NCBI GenBank assembly: GCA_964551295.1 | Contig: CAZKDJ010000001.1 | Span: 11,517 to 75,516 of the forward strand | Source of the DNA: JAFGED01 sp964551295 | GTDB lineage: Bacteria > Chloroflexota > Anaerolineae > B4-G1 | Length of the DNA stretch: 64,000 nucleotides | Direction: 5' to 3' | Shown: positions 36,819 through 45,115 of the stretch, piece after piece | How positions within the stretch are numbered: position 1 is the stretch's first letter | How the letters are laid out: every line of letters starts with the position of its first letter | Position numbers and translations under genes: made by a program | The notes under the pieces: model-generated | Seen by the model: only the letters and a program-made list of their open reading frames with translations | What the model was told of the DNA's origin: nothing | Databases searched by the model: none

Positions 36819-37705
36819 GGCGGAATCTCGGGCAGGATGGCCTCGAACTCGGCGATCACCTGCGCCTCGTACTCGCCCGCATACTCGCCCGCCAGGAACT
36901 TGCTCGCCGCTTCCTCGTAGAACCGCTGCCAGGATTCCTCCTCGTGACCGGGATTGATCGGGCAAAACAGCGCGTCGTTGGCCTTGGCCGCCCGCATGTC
37001 GCCCGGCGCGTCGCCGACCATGAGAATGTGATCGGGGGGATACTTGCCTTTGGCGGCCAGCTCCAGGTGCAGCGCCTTTTTGCCCTGCTCCTGCCCGGCG
37101 ATGACGCGCACATACTGGGCGATATCGTGCTCCTCCCACTCCCGCTTGAGCGCCTCGTACGGCGTGGCCGAGACGACGATCATGTCGGCTTTATCGGCCA
37201 GGAACTCGAGGCTCTCGCACACGTAGGGAAAGGGCGGCACGCCGTGCACCATGTCGGCCACGGTAGCGTTGACGCCCGTCGTCCAGGCCCAGGCCGTATC
37301 CAGCTCTGGATCGGGATGCGCTTGCCTATACGCCTTGAGGCCGTCGTTGCTCTTGGGGAACGCATCGTCGGCGATAAACTCGCGGATGCGGGGCGCCTCC
37401 GGCGGCACGACATGGCGCGCCTGCACCTCCGGACGCTCGCGCAGCAGGTCGAAAACCATCACCAACGCCGGCCAGCGGTTGATGCCACGCCATTTCGAAT
37501 ACAGGTTGACGAACTCGGCCGCCTCGCGGGCGTACTTGGAGACCGATTGTAGGCTCCAATGCTTGATGATGTTGGGGGTAAAGCACTCCTTGTGCTTGAC
37601 CTCCATCGTGTCGAAAGCACAGCCGTCGGAATCAATGCCGACAAAGAATTCTTTTTCCGGTTCTAGCTCCGCCAAAGGGCGAGCTGCTTCAGAATAATCT
37701 GTCAT
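36806..37705 (-). CDS. HAD superfamily hydrolase
   Basis: 299 residues from the ATG at 37705, after GGAGGT. HAD motif I is FVGIDSDGCAFDTM (about 20-33, nucleophile Asp and second Asp), motif II is VVSATPYEAL, and motif IV is ILMVGDAPGDMRAAKAN. An unusually long helical cap region lies between motif I and II. HAD enzymes of this type are usually phosphatases; the substrate is unknown, possibly a phosphorylated sugar acid given the neighbours. It overlaps the LarA-like reading frame by 13 bp. Confidence 0.85.
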   Translation of the reverse strand: MTDYSEAARPLAELEPEKEFFVGIDSDGCAFDTMEVKHKECFTPNIIKHWSLQSVSKYAREAAEFVNLYSKWRGINRWPALVMVFDLLRERPEVQARHVVPPEAPRIREFIADDAFPKSNDGLKAYRQAHPDPELDTAWAWTTGVNATVADMVHGVPPFPYVCESLEFLADKADMIVVSATPYEALKREWEEHDIAQYVRVIAGQEQGKKALHLELAAKGKYPPDHILMVGDAPGDMRAAKANDALFCPINPGHEEESWQRFYEEAASKFLAGEYAGEYEAQVIAEFEAILPEIPPWKR

Positions 37706-37740
37706 AAAACACCTCCAATGATTTTGTGAAGTAACCATTC

Positions 37741-37796
37741 ACTGCAGAGCCGCAGAGAAATCACCCATTCCTCTGCGATCTTTGCGTCTCGGCGGT
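37741..37796. repeat. Boilerplate intergenic repeat
   Basis: CTGCAGAGCCGCAGAGAA and CCTCTGCGATCTTTGCG style sequence between the SDR and HAD genes, resembling the repeat at 23705-23768. No promoter or hairpin terminator is clear. Confidence 0.4.
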
Positions 37797-37833
37797 AAAA
37801 AAGACATGGCTCAACAGTTACTTTGAACTCGAT

Positions 37834-38667
37834 CTACACCCCACTGAACGCACTGAACCCGCCATCCACCGGAACGACGACGCCGGTGACGAAGGACGAT
37901 GCCGGCGAGAGCAGCCACAGTATCGCGCCGATCAGGTCCTCCGGATCGCCAAAACGGGCCATCGGCGTGTGATCGATGATCGTACGGCCGCGCGGGGTCA
38001 ACTCGCCGGTGGCCTCGTCGGTCAGCAGAAAGCGGTTCTGCTCGGTCAGGAAAAAGCCAGGAGCCAGGGCATTGACTCGAATGTCCGGCGAGTATTCCTG
38101 TGCTATGTGCACCGCCAGCCACTGGGTAAAGTTGCTCACCGCCGCCTTGGCCGCCGAGTAGGCCGGGATGCGCGTCAGCGGGCGAAAGGCGTTCATCGAA
38201 CTGACGTTGAGGATACGTCCATCCCCCCGGTCAGCCATCATCTTACCAAACACCTGGCTGGGCAGCAGTGTGCCCACGAAATTCAGGTTGAACACCCATT
38301 GAATGGCATCTGCGGGCAAATCGAAAAAAGAAAGGTCAGCCGAAGTCGTGGCCTGCTTCTTGTTGCCTCCCGCGCCGTTGATCAGGATATCGACGTGGCC
38401 CCACTGCGCCAGCACGACGTCGCGGGCACCCTCCACACTGGCTTTGTCGAGCACGTCGCACTTGACGGCGATGGCCTCGCCGCCCTGAGCCACGATGTCG
38501 GCAGCGACCTTTTCGGCGGCCTCTTCAAACAGATCCAGCACGGCCACTTTCACGCCCAGCCTACCCAACGCGCGGCTCATCGTCCCACACAGCACGCCGC
38601 CGCCGCCGGTCACCGCCGCGACCTGACCCGACAACCCAAACAGACTCTCCAAGTATTCCTTATCCAC
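37834..38667 (-). CDS. SDR family oxidoreductase, probable D-mannonate oxidoreductase (fructuronate reductase)
   Basis: 277 residues from a GTG at 38667, with GGGAGGT 3 nt upstream; no ATG is well placed. Short-chain dehydrogenase motifs are TGGGGVLCGTMSRAL (cofactor), INGAGG, NVSSMNAF with the catalytic Ser, and YSAAKAA with the YxxxK pair. The GGGGVLCGTMSRAL start is typical of the SDR group annotated as D-mannonate oxidoreductase. Placed with UxaC and UxaE, it would reduce fructuronate to mannonate (inference). The following step, mannonate dehydratase (UxuA), is not found intact in this window. Confidence 0.82.
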   Translation of the reverse strand: MDKEYLESLFGLSGQVAAVTGGGGVLCGTMSRALGRLGVKVAVLDLFEEAAEKVAADIVAQGGEAIAVKCDVLDKASVEGARDVVLAQWGHVDILINGAGGNKKQATTSADLSFFDLPADAIQWVFNLNFVGTLLPSQVFGKMMADRGDGRILNVSSMNAFRPLTRIPAYSAAKAAVSNFTQWLAVHIAQEYSPDIRVNALAPGFFLTEQNRFLLTDEATGELTPRGRTIIDHTPMARFGDPEDLIGAILWLLSPASSFVTGVVVPVDGGFSAFSGV

Positions 38668-38695
38668 ATGACCTCCCAAGATATGACTTTTTTCG

Positions 38696-38806
38696 CAGTG
38701 GCGCATAACTTGCTACGTCACCCTGAGCGGAGCGAAGGGTCTCGCCGTCGCTTGCACGAGATTCCTCACTACGTTCGGAATGACGGTAAGCAACTTATGC
38801 GGTATT
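38696..38806. repeat. Dispersed palindromic element, copy 1
   Basis: The core arms are 38717-38743 (GTCACCCTGAGCGGAGCGAA...) and 38758-38784 (...ACGTTCGGAATGAC), imperfect inverted repeats of 27 bp. The flanks are also complementary: CGCATAACTTGCT near 38702 against AGCAACTTATGCG near 38788. Copy 2 is at 63794-63860. Confidence 0.75.
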
Positions 38807-38823
38807 GCCTTTTTTCTTTCCGC

Positions 38824-39726
38824 TCACAATTCGTAGGCTCGAGCCTTGATGTACTTGCGCACCAGGTATCCATACCGCTCGTCCGTCAGGGCGAACTCGA
38901 TGAAAGCGCGAAAGTAACTCTCAAAGTTGCCCACATCGTAGCGCTTTTGGTCAGGAGCGAGTGGCCAGGCGTAGACCGGCTCGCCCTGCTGGAGCAGAAG
39001 CCGGATGGCGTCCGTCAACTGGATTTCGCCCCCTCTGCCGGGCAGCGTGCGATCAAGCATCTCAAAGATGACGGGGCTAAAAATATACCGAGCGGCTACC
39101 GCCAACGTGGAGGGCGCAGATTCCACAGCTGGTTTTTCGACAATACTCTGTACTGCCACGGGCTCTCCCGCTACAGGCTCCACTCCGCCGATGTCGACGA
39201 TGCCGCGACGATAGGTATCCTCCGGCGGCACCTTCTCCACCGCTATGACGGCCGCGGCCCTCAGTTGCTCCTGTGCAGCCATCATGGCCCGTAACGGCGC
39301 AGCGGGGTCAGCGGCGGCAATCATCGAATCACCCAAGGCAACGGCAAAGTTATCGCCGTCCACGAACTCGGCGGCCAACGAGACCGCGTGCCCCAGTCCT
39401 TTGGGTGGGCTCTGGCGCGTGAAAAAGAAGCGCGCCTTGCCCTCCAAATAGGCCAAGTCCTCCAACACTGCCTCGTTCCCAGCCTGCTCCAAAGCCAGCA
39501 CTAGCCCGGGGTCGGCGTCCAGATGATCCTCAATGGCACGTTTGCGCTCGCCGGTGATGATCAGAAGCTGCTGCAAGCCGGCGGCCTGCAACTCCTCCAC
39601 CACGTACTGGATGGCCGGCTTGCGGCCCACCGGCAGCATCTCCTTGGGCTGCGACTTGGTCGAAGGCAACAGCCGCGTTCCCAACCCCGCCGCGGGAACA
39701 ACTGCTTTAGTGATTTGTTGAGCCAT
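38824..39726 (-). CDS. galU: UTP-glucose-1-phosphate uridylyltransferase
   Basis: 300 residues, the normal GalU length. The nucleotidyltransferase start VVPAAGLGTRLLPSTKSQPKEMLP has the GxGTR loop, and the later VEKP and the KRYDVGNFESYF motif are characteristic of GalU. It makes UDP-glucose from UTP and glucose 1-phosphate. Within the uronate array it may supply UDP-sugars or simply be a passenger. AAGGAG precedes the ATG. Confidence 0.94.
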   Translation of the reverse strand: MAQQITKAVVPAAGLGTRLLPSTKSQPKEMLPVGRKPAIQYVVEELQAAGLQQLLIITGERKRAIEDHLDADPGLVLALEQAGNEAVLEDLAYLEGKARFFFTRQSPPKGLGHAVSLAAEFVDGDNFAVALGDSMIAAADPAAPLRAMMAAQEQLRAAAVIAVEKVPPEDTYRRGIVDIGGVEPVAGEPVAVQSIVEKPAVESAPSTLAVAARYIFSPVIFEMLDRTLPGRGGEIQLTDAIRLLLQQGEPVYAWPLAPDQKRYDVGNFESYFRAFIEFALTDERYGYLVRKYIKARAYEL

Positions 39727-39762
39727 AGGTTTACTCCTTCCTGATATAGCTTAAAAGCTCAA

Positions 39763-41208
39763 CTACCCAACGAGCGGCGACAGGTGTCGCTCAAAGTGCG
39801 TCTCCAGCATCGCGGCATAGACCTGCTCGTGCGCCGCCAGCATCGCCAGCAGCCGCTCGCCGAACCGATCCAGCACCGAGCCAAAGGTCACGTGCAGCAC
39901 CTGACGCGCGTCGAACTGGTCCAGCAGACCAGGTAGGTCCGCGTCATGCAGCGCATCCGGCGCGGGGACCTTGGCCAGATCCGCCGAGACGTGGTAGGTG
40001 GCCCGGTCGATCTCGTACCGCTGGCAAGCCAGGGTTAGGATCTCGCGGAAAAAGGTTGCGTCTACCTGAGCCACCGCGCGCAGCGCCTCCAGGTAGCTGG
40101 TGCCGGCGGTCTTGAGGTGTACCAACCCGTCAGTCAGCTCGGCGATTAGGGAATAGATGCTAAACTTGTCCGAGCCCGAGTGGATGCTGAGCTTGTACGG
40201 CCCCAAGGCCCGGGCGATGGCGGCGTGTTTGGCCAACTCGGCCTTGAACTCGTCCAGGTCGCCGATATAGTCTACCCCTTTCTCGAACCGTCCCACGTAG
40301 CGCGGCGCCAGGCTGACCCACTCGACGCCCAGCCGCTTGAGCTCGCTGGCGACGTAAAAGTGCTCCTCCGGCGAGGTGGGCGTCTCCGTCTCGTCCACCG
40401 AGACCTCGAGTTCGAACCCCGATCCTGCGGGAGGATTGGCAGCCAAGTGCCGGTACATGCGCGACGCGTGCGCGACCGCGCGCCCGTACTTGGCCGCCGC
40501 GCGGTGCAGCGCCTCCCGGTCGAGCGTCATGGCCCGATCGCCCAAGTCGAACGAGTGGTTCAGATAGCGCCGCTCCATGTCCCCCAACGTGTCCTCCAGC
40601 GTGTCCCACGGCAGCGCTTGCATCTTTGCGTCCACCTCGGCCGGCGAGGCGGTGTGCGCCTCCCCATCGACATGGTCGCCGGGATCGACGGTGTACAGAG
40701 TGAACCCTGCCGCGGCGAAGGAGTCGATATCCTGCGGCGTCTTGAGGTGATCGGCGTCGCTGCCCCACGGCTCGCACCAACCCTCCTGAAACAGGCCCCA
40801 CGTGGCATCGTCCATCACCTGCTGCGGCGTGCGCCCGGTGCGGGCATTCTCGCGCACCGACTGCTGGGCAAAGATAGGCGCGATCGTCTCGTATTTTCGC
40901 GCCGCGCGCACGTGCCCCGGCGTCGCCAAGCCCAGCCGGTCGCCGCAGCCCGCCGAGGTCTGCAACCCCAGGGATCGCGGGCGCAGCCAAGGCAAGCGCT
41001 CGCGCAGCACGGCCGCGTTCTCCGCTGTAAGCGAACAGACCAGCACATCTCCCTGCTGCTGGCCAGCAAAGCCACCCAAATCGCTACCCTGGACGAGCAA
41101 CACCTTCCGGGCATCGGCGCTGCGCCGGGCCAGGGAATAAGTCGCGCCATCTAGCTCGACCTTCGAACGTGGATATACTTCAAAACCTTCGACCACTGGA
41201 ACCTCCAT
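39763..41208 (-). CDS. uxaE: D-tagaturonate epimerase family protein
   Basis: 481 residues from the ATG at 41208, which shares one base with the preceding stop (TGATG); longer in-frame starts fall inside the upstream gene. It matches the UxaE family first described in Thermotoga: HSGSDKFSIYSLIAEL, LHVTFGSVLDRFG and the C-terminal HFERHLSPL are the recognisable lines. UxaE interconverts tagaturonate and fructuronate, so galacturonate and glucuronate can share one downstream branch. UxaC and a mannonate-oxidoreductase-like SDR are present in the same array, which supports the call. Confidence 0.88.
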   Translation of the reverse strand: MEVPVVEGFEVYPRSKVELDGATYSLARRSADARKVLLVQGSDLGGFAGQQQGDVLVCSLTAENAAVLRERLPWLRPRSLGLQTSAGCGDRLGLATPGHVRAARKYETIAPIFAQQSVRENARTGRTPQQVMDDATWGLFQEGWCEPWGSDADHLKTPQDIDSFAAAGFTLYTVDPGDHVDGEAHTASPAEVDAKMQALPWDTLEDTLGDMERRYLNHSFDLGDRAMTLDREALHRAAAKYGRAVAHASRMYRHLAANPPAGSGFELEVSVDETETPTSPEEHFYVASELKRLGVEWVSLAPRYVGRFEKGVDYIGDLDEFKAELAKHAAIARALGPYKLSIHSGSDKFSIYSLIAELTDGLVHLKTAGTSYLEALRAVAQVDATFFREILTLACQRYEIDRATYHVSADLAKVPAPDALHDADLPGLLDQFDARQVLHVTFGSVLDRFGERLLAMLAAHEQVYAAMLETHFERHLSPLVG

Positions 41209-42437
41209 CAACCTCTCAAATGCACATCGGCGAAATCCAAATACCGCTCCCAATCGTAATCCGTCACATCGTGCACGCCGGGGCGAATGTGATAGCCGAT
41301 GGTACCCACAACCGGCTGGCTCAGCCCGGGCATCTCGTCGACGGCCAACCCGTCGGTAGACAGCAGCCGATACACTGAGTCGGCATGCCTGGCCGCTAAG
41401 AACTCGCCACACGGGTCGGCCCATTGATCCTCGGCCGCGCTGGCCACGTAAACCGGGCGCGGGGCGACCAACGCAATCAGCATGTGCTGATCCACTGGCA
41501 GATCGTCCTCCCGGTCATTGTACCGCTTAAAGTTTGCACAAAACCAGTGCGGAAACCTGACGTTGATCAGCTTGACCGTCTCGCCGAACCGCCGCCGCGA
41601 GAGCGCCGCTCCTCCGCAGCCCGAGTTATTCGAGATCACCAGCGCGAATCGCGCATCCCGCGCCCAGTCCCACAACGCGGCCTTACCCAGGCGCGAGTGT
41701 CCCATCACCGCGACTCGCTCATGATCGATGTCTCCATCGGCCTCAAAATAGTCCAGCGCCCGGCTCAAGCCCCACGCCCAAGCAGCGATGGTGCCCCACT
41801 CATCTGCATCTGGTTTTGACTGCCCATCCCGGTAAAACAAGGGATGCACACCATTCTGAAAACCATCATCGAAATCCGGGTCCAGGTCGCCACAGTATAC
41901 GGTCGCCAAACCATATCCTCGCTCCAAGATACGCCCGACTGGCCAGTGACGGGCGCTCACACCTCGGGAGGCCTCCGTCGCGCGATGGTCGACCACGTGG
42001 CACGCTTCACTTTCCATCATCCAACGGGTCGAAAGCGTGATGCCAGGATCAGGGTGGATCGAGTGGTTGCCAAAAAAGTTTAACCCGACAAAGGCGGGCA
42101 CCGGCCCGGAACGATCGTTGGGCAGATAAACGAGCATATCCATCCACGGGCCGTTTTCCTCGCTCGTGAAATAGACCGACACCTCCTTACGCGTGGCTTT
42201 CCCACCGAGCGCCTCGCGGTCCATAGAGGTCACGTCAAAGGTCATCCCCTCTGGCCGACCCGGTGCCCTGCCATAAACGTGCCGCTCGAACAGCCGCAAG
42301 ATTTCGGGCCTGCGCTGCGCCATCCAAGTTTGGGCATCGGCAACCCGCGTTCCATCGGAGAGGATCAGTGGATCGGGCAAGGTATACTCAGGCACCTCTG
42401 CCTCATCCACATTGACCTCCCAGGATTCCATCGACAT
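41208..42437 (-). CDS. Glucuronoyl esterase-like protein (CE15), no signal peptide
   Basis: 409 residues. The nucleophile elbow is GHSRLGKAALWDWARDARFA followed by NNSGCGGAALSRRRFGE, the pattern of carbohydrate esterase family 15, whose usual elbow is GCSRxGK; here His replaces the Cys. ASAAEDQWADPCGEF carries the acidic residue region, and HIRPGVHDVTDYDW carries the catalytic His. CE15 enzymes cut the ester between 4-O-methyl-glucuronate of xylan and lignin. The N-terminus has no signal peptide, unlike most family members, so the enzyme would act on imported fragments. It is joined to uxaE by TGATG. Confidence 0.82.
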   Translation of the reverse strand: MSMESWEVNVDEAEVPEYTLPDPLILSDGTRVADAQTWMAQRRPEILRLFERHVYGRAPGRPEGMTFDVTSMDREALGGKATRKEVSVYFTSEENGPWMDMLVYLPNDRSGPVPAFVGLNFFGNHSIHPDPGITLSTRWMMESEACHVVDHRATEASRGVSARHWPVGRILERGYGLATVYCGDLDPDFDDGFQNGVHPLFYRDGQSKPDADEWGTIAAWAWGLSRALDYFEADGDIDHERVAVMGHSRLGKAALWDWARDARFALVISNNSGCGGAALSRRRFGETVKLINVRFPHWFCANFKRYNDREDDLPVDQHMLIALVAPRPVYVASAAEDQWADPCGEFLAARHADSVYRLLSTDGLAVDEMPGLSQPVVGTIGYHIRPGVHDVTDYDWERYLDFADVHLRG

Positions 42438-42450
42438 CTTCCTTTGTACG

Positions 42451-43584
42451 CTACGACCAACCCATCAACTGCGCCAATAGACGAGTGTACTCGCAAAAAT
42501 TCGGCCACGATACGTCAGGCGGCACGCCGTGATCGCAACCCGGGATGAAGCCTCCCTCTTCCAGCAGGGGCGGCACCACGCGCAGCACCTCCTTGCGCAT
42601 CGTCTCGCCACCGGCGGCCAAGGCGCGCTTATCCAGCCCGCCCAGGTAGGCCATCTGCCGGCCGTACTGCCGCCGGTAGGCCACGATGTCGTTCCCGGCG
42701 GCTACCTCGACCGGAAAACAGCAGTTAAAGCCCACCTCGATCCACAGCGGCATCAACTCGGTCATGTAGCCGTCCGAATCCATCGAGACGATGGGGCAGT
42801 CGCTGCCTTTGACTGCATCCACCCACTTTTTCCAAACGGGCAGCAGAAAGCGCCGCACCATCGCCGGGGAGATCATACTGTGCATCTTGTAGGCCATGTC
42901 TTCCCCCACCTGGACAAAGTCCAATTCCACCCGCGCCAGGATAGGCTCCAACGTCTGCAGCACGAAATCGGCCCACAAATCGACCATCTCCTGCACAAAG
43001 GCCGGATCGTCGATCATTAACACGCAGAGATTCTCCAGGCCGCACCACTCGCGCAGTTGCCAGAACGGCCCGTTGACCGTGAGGCGCAGGGCGTAATCCC
43101 GTTCGCGCAGCGCGTCGCAGCGCGCCTCGAAATCCGCCGGAAAGCGCCGGGGATGGTGCGGATCGTAGCGCCACTTGATCCTCTCCTCCCAATCCCGCCT
43201 GGTCTGCACCGGGAAACGATGCCACTTGCGCGTGACAAAGTCCTTGGCGCTGCGGATGTAGGTGTAGTCGTACCGGTCCAATATCTCTGTGATGGCCCCC
43301 ATCCAATCTTGGACGACGTAGTGACCGTTGCGGTGCTCCAGCACCTTTTCCTCAAAGATGGGGATCATCTTGAAATCGACGCCTAGATCGACCCGTGGCC
43401 GCGTGCAAGGTTCGTATGGGATGCCCAGCACCCCCATCAGGTACTCGTACCAGGCGACGCCCTCGGGCAACCCCTGCTGATGCCAGGCTGCCAGGGTCGA
43501 TTCGCGCGGCGAGCCGGGCGCTAAAGGGACCTTGTCCGGTTTGTTAAAGAGTAAAGCTGCACAGAACCGCTCCCTCTCATTCAT
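42451..43584 (-). CDS. Uroporphyrinogen decarboxylase-like methyltransferase family protein
   Basis: 377 residues from the ATG at 43584. The fold belongs to the UROD/MtaA/CmuA family: PDKVPLAPGSPRES start, LCVLMIDDPAFVQEMVDLW, DFVQVGEDMAYKMHSMISPAM (about 225-245) and a C-terminal GGLDKRALAAG with GGFIPGCDHGVPPDV. In corrinoid methyltransfer members these barrels hold a zinc and bind the methyl donor. It does not decarboxylate uroporphyrinogen in this context, since no heme genes are nearby. It is likely a second methyltransferase that works with the corrinoid protein at 45979, but substrate and partner are inferred. Confidence 0.78.
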   Translation of the reverse strand: MNERERFCAALLFNKPDKVPLAPGSPRESTLAAWHQQGLPEGVAWYEYLMGVLGIPYEPCTRPRVDLGVDFKMIPIFEEKVLEHRNGHYVVQDWMGAITEILDRYDYTYIRSAKDFVTRKWHRFPVQTRRDWEERIKWRYDPHHPRRFPADFEARCDALRERDYALRLTVNGPFWQLREWCGLENLCVLMIDDPAFVQEMVDLWADFVLQTLEPILARVELDFVQVGEDMAYKMHSMISPAMVRRFLLPVWKKWVDAVKGSDCPIVSMDSDGYMTELMPLWIEVGFNCCFPVEVAAGNDIVAYRRQYGRQMAYLGGLDKRALAAGGETMRKEVLRVVPPLLEEGGFIPGCDHGVPPDVSWPNFCEYTRLLAQLMGWS

Positions 43585-43663
43585 GGCTAGCACGTCTGCT
43601 CAAACAAGTAGCCGCGATTTCCAAATCACGCCATGGAAAGCGCGAATACCGGATGAAGCTATC

Positions 43664-45088
43664 CTAGTCCAGCTTGTACGCCTGCTTGGCCAGACGGTAG
43701 GCCAGGTCGAGGATCATCTCCTGAGCGTCTTGCTCGTCCACGACGCCGCGCACCACCAATCCGGCCACCCAATTGGCGCTGGCGCGGCGCCACACGTCGT
43801 GGCGTGCCGGGATAGAGGGAAAAGCGCGCGTGTCGTCGTTGAATCCAGCAGTGTTGTGCACCCCGGCCGTCTCCATCACCCGATCAAAATAGCGCCGTAT
43901 CCCGTTCAGGCTGTCGTGGAACCACCAGGGTGGACCGATGCACAGCGCCGGGTAGTGGCCGGCCAACGGGGCCAGCTCGCGAGCGTAGGTCGATTCGTCC
44001 AGGGTAAAGACAACGAGCGTCAGCCGTGGGTCGTTGCCATATTTGTTGAGCAGCGGCCGTAGATTGTGGGTGAACTCGCTCGTCGTCGGTATGTCACAGC
44101 CCATATCGCGCCCAAAGCGCTCAACGATGCCCCGGTTGTGATCGCGCACCGAGCCGACGTGGAACTGCATCGTCAGTCCATCCTCGATGCTCATCCGCGC
44201 AAACTCCATGATCATGTGCGCGGTAAAGCGCCGGGCATCGTCCTCAGTGGCCTCGCCGCGCAGCGCGCGCTGAAAGATCGCGTTTGCTTCAGCCTCCGAG
44301 AGCTCCACCGTATAGGCCGAGATGGCAGCGTGGTCAGTGGACATGGCCCCCATCGATTTGAAGAACGCGCGCCGCTGCTCCAGCGCCCGGACGAAAGCGG
44401 CGTAGGAAGTCACGTCGATGCCGCTGACCTCGTTCAGCTTGTCGACGTTTTCCCGCCAGCCCTCGCGCAGCAGATTGACCACCCCGTCGGGGCGGAAAGC
44501 GGGCCGGATGTCGCCCCCCCACCCCGATTCGCGGATCGTCTTGTGAACCTCAAGCATATCGGTAGCGGCGTCGGTGGTGGATAGCACCTCGATATTGAAC
44601 CGCTCGAACAGCGCTCGCGGGCGGAACTCGGGGCGGGCCAGCTTTTCCGCGACCTGGTCATAGATCGCCTGGGCCGTCTCGCCGTCCAGTTTTTGCTCGA
44701 CGCCGAACATCTCGATCAGCTCGTGGGTCAGCCAGATGCCGCTGGGCGTGCCACGGAAGAGATAAAAGTTATCGGCGAAAATCTGCCAAATCTTGCGATG
44801 GTCCCGCTCCACCGGCCCGCCATCGACGCGGAGAACGCCCAGGTCCTCCAGCGGTATCCCCTGCGAGTACAGCATGCGAAAGACGTAATGATCGGGGATG
44901 ATGAGTAGATCGGCGGGCGTACCAAAGGTGGCGTCCTCGTCCACGAACAATCTGGGATCCACGTGGCCGTGCGGGCTGACGATGGGCAGGTCCTTCACCC
45001 CGTCGTACAGCTCCCGCGCCACGCGTCGCTGCGCCGGGTCGGGATCGAAGAATCGATCCGGGTCAAGTTGCCATGTCGAATGAATCAC
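43664..45088 (-). CDS. uxaC: Glucuronate isomerase
   Basis: 474 residues from a GTG at 45088, 6 nt after AAGGAG; a TTG one codon upstream is also possible. UxaC hallmarks are DLPIVSPHGHVDPRLF (metal site, about 34-50), DHYVFRMLYSQGI, FKSMGAMSTDHAAI and MQFHVGSVRDHN (about 299-310). It converts D-glucuronate to fructuronate and D-galacturonate to tagaturonate. Length is normal for the family. With UxaE and the SDR it completes the upper uronate pathway. Confidence 0.95.
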   Translation of the reverse strand: MIHSTWQLDPDRFFDPDPAQRRVARELYDGVKDLPIVSPHGHVDPRLFVDEDATFGTPADLLIIPDHYVFRMLYSQGIPLEDLGVLRVDGGPVERDHRKIWQIFADNFYLFRGTPSGIWLTHELIEMFGVEQKLDGETAQAIYDQVAEKLARPEFRPRALFERFNIEVLSTTDAATDMLEVHKTIRESGWGGDIRPAFRPDGVVNLLREGWRENVDKLNEVSGIDVTSYAAFVRALEQRRAFFKSMGAMSTDHAAISAYTVELSEAEANAIFQRALRGEATEDDARRFTAHMIMEFARMSIEDGLTMQFHVGSVRDHNRGIVERFGRDMGCDIPTTSEFTHNLRPLLNKYGNDPRLTLVVFTLDESTYARELAPLAGHYPALCIGPPWWFHDSLNGIRRYFDRVMETAGVHNTAGFNDDTRAFPSIPARHDVWRRASANWVAGLVVRGVVDEQDAQEMILDLAYRLAKQAYKLD

Positions 45089-45115
45089 CAAGCTCTCCTT
45101 CCTTTTCTTCCTCTC

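Noticed and set aside
35733..36920. 395-residue open frame on the plus strand
   Set aside because: Antisense to the LarA-like gene, whose motifs are complete.
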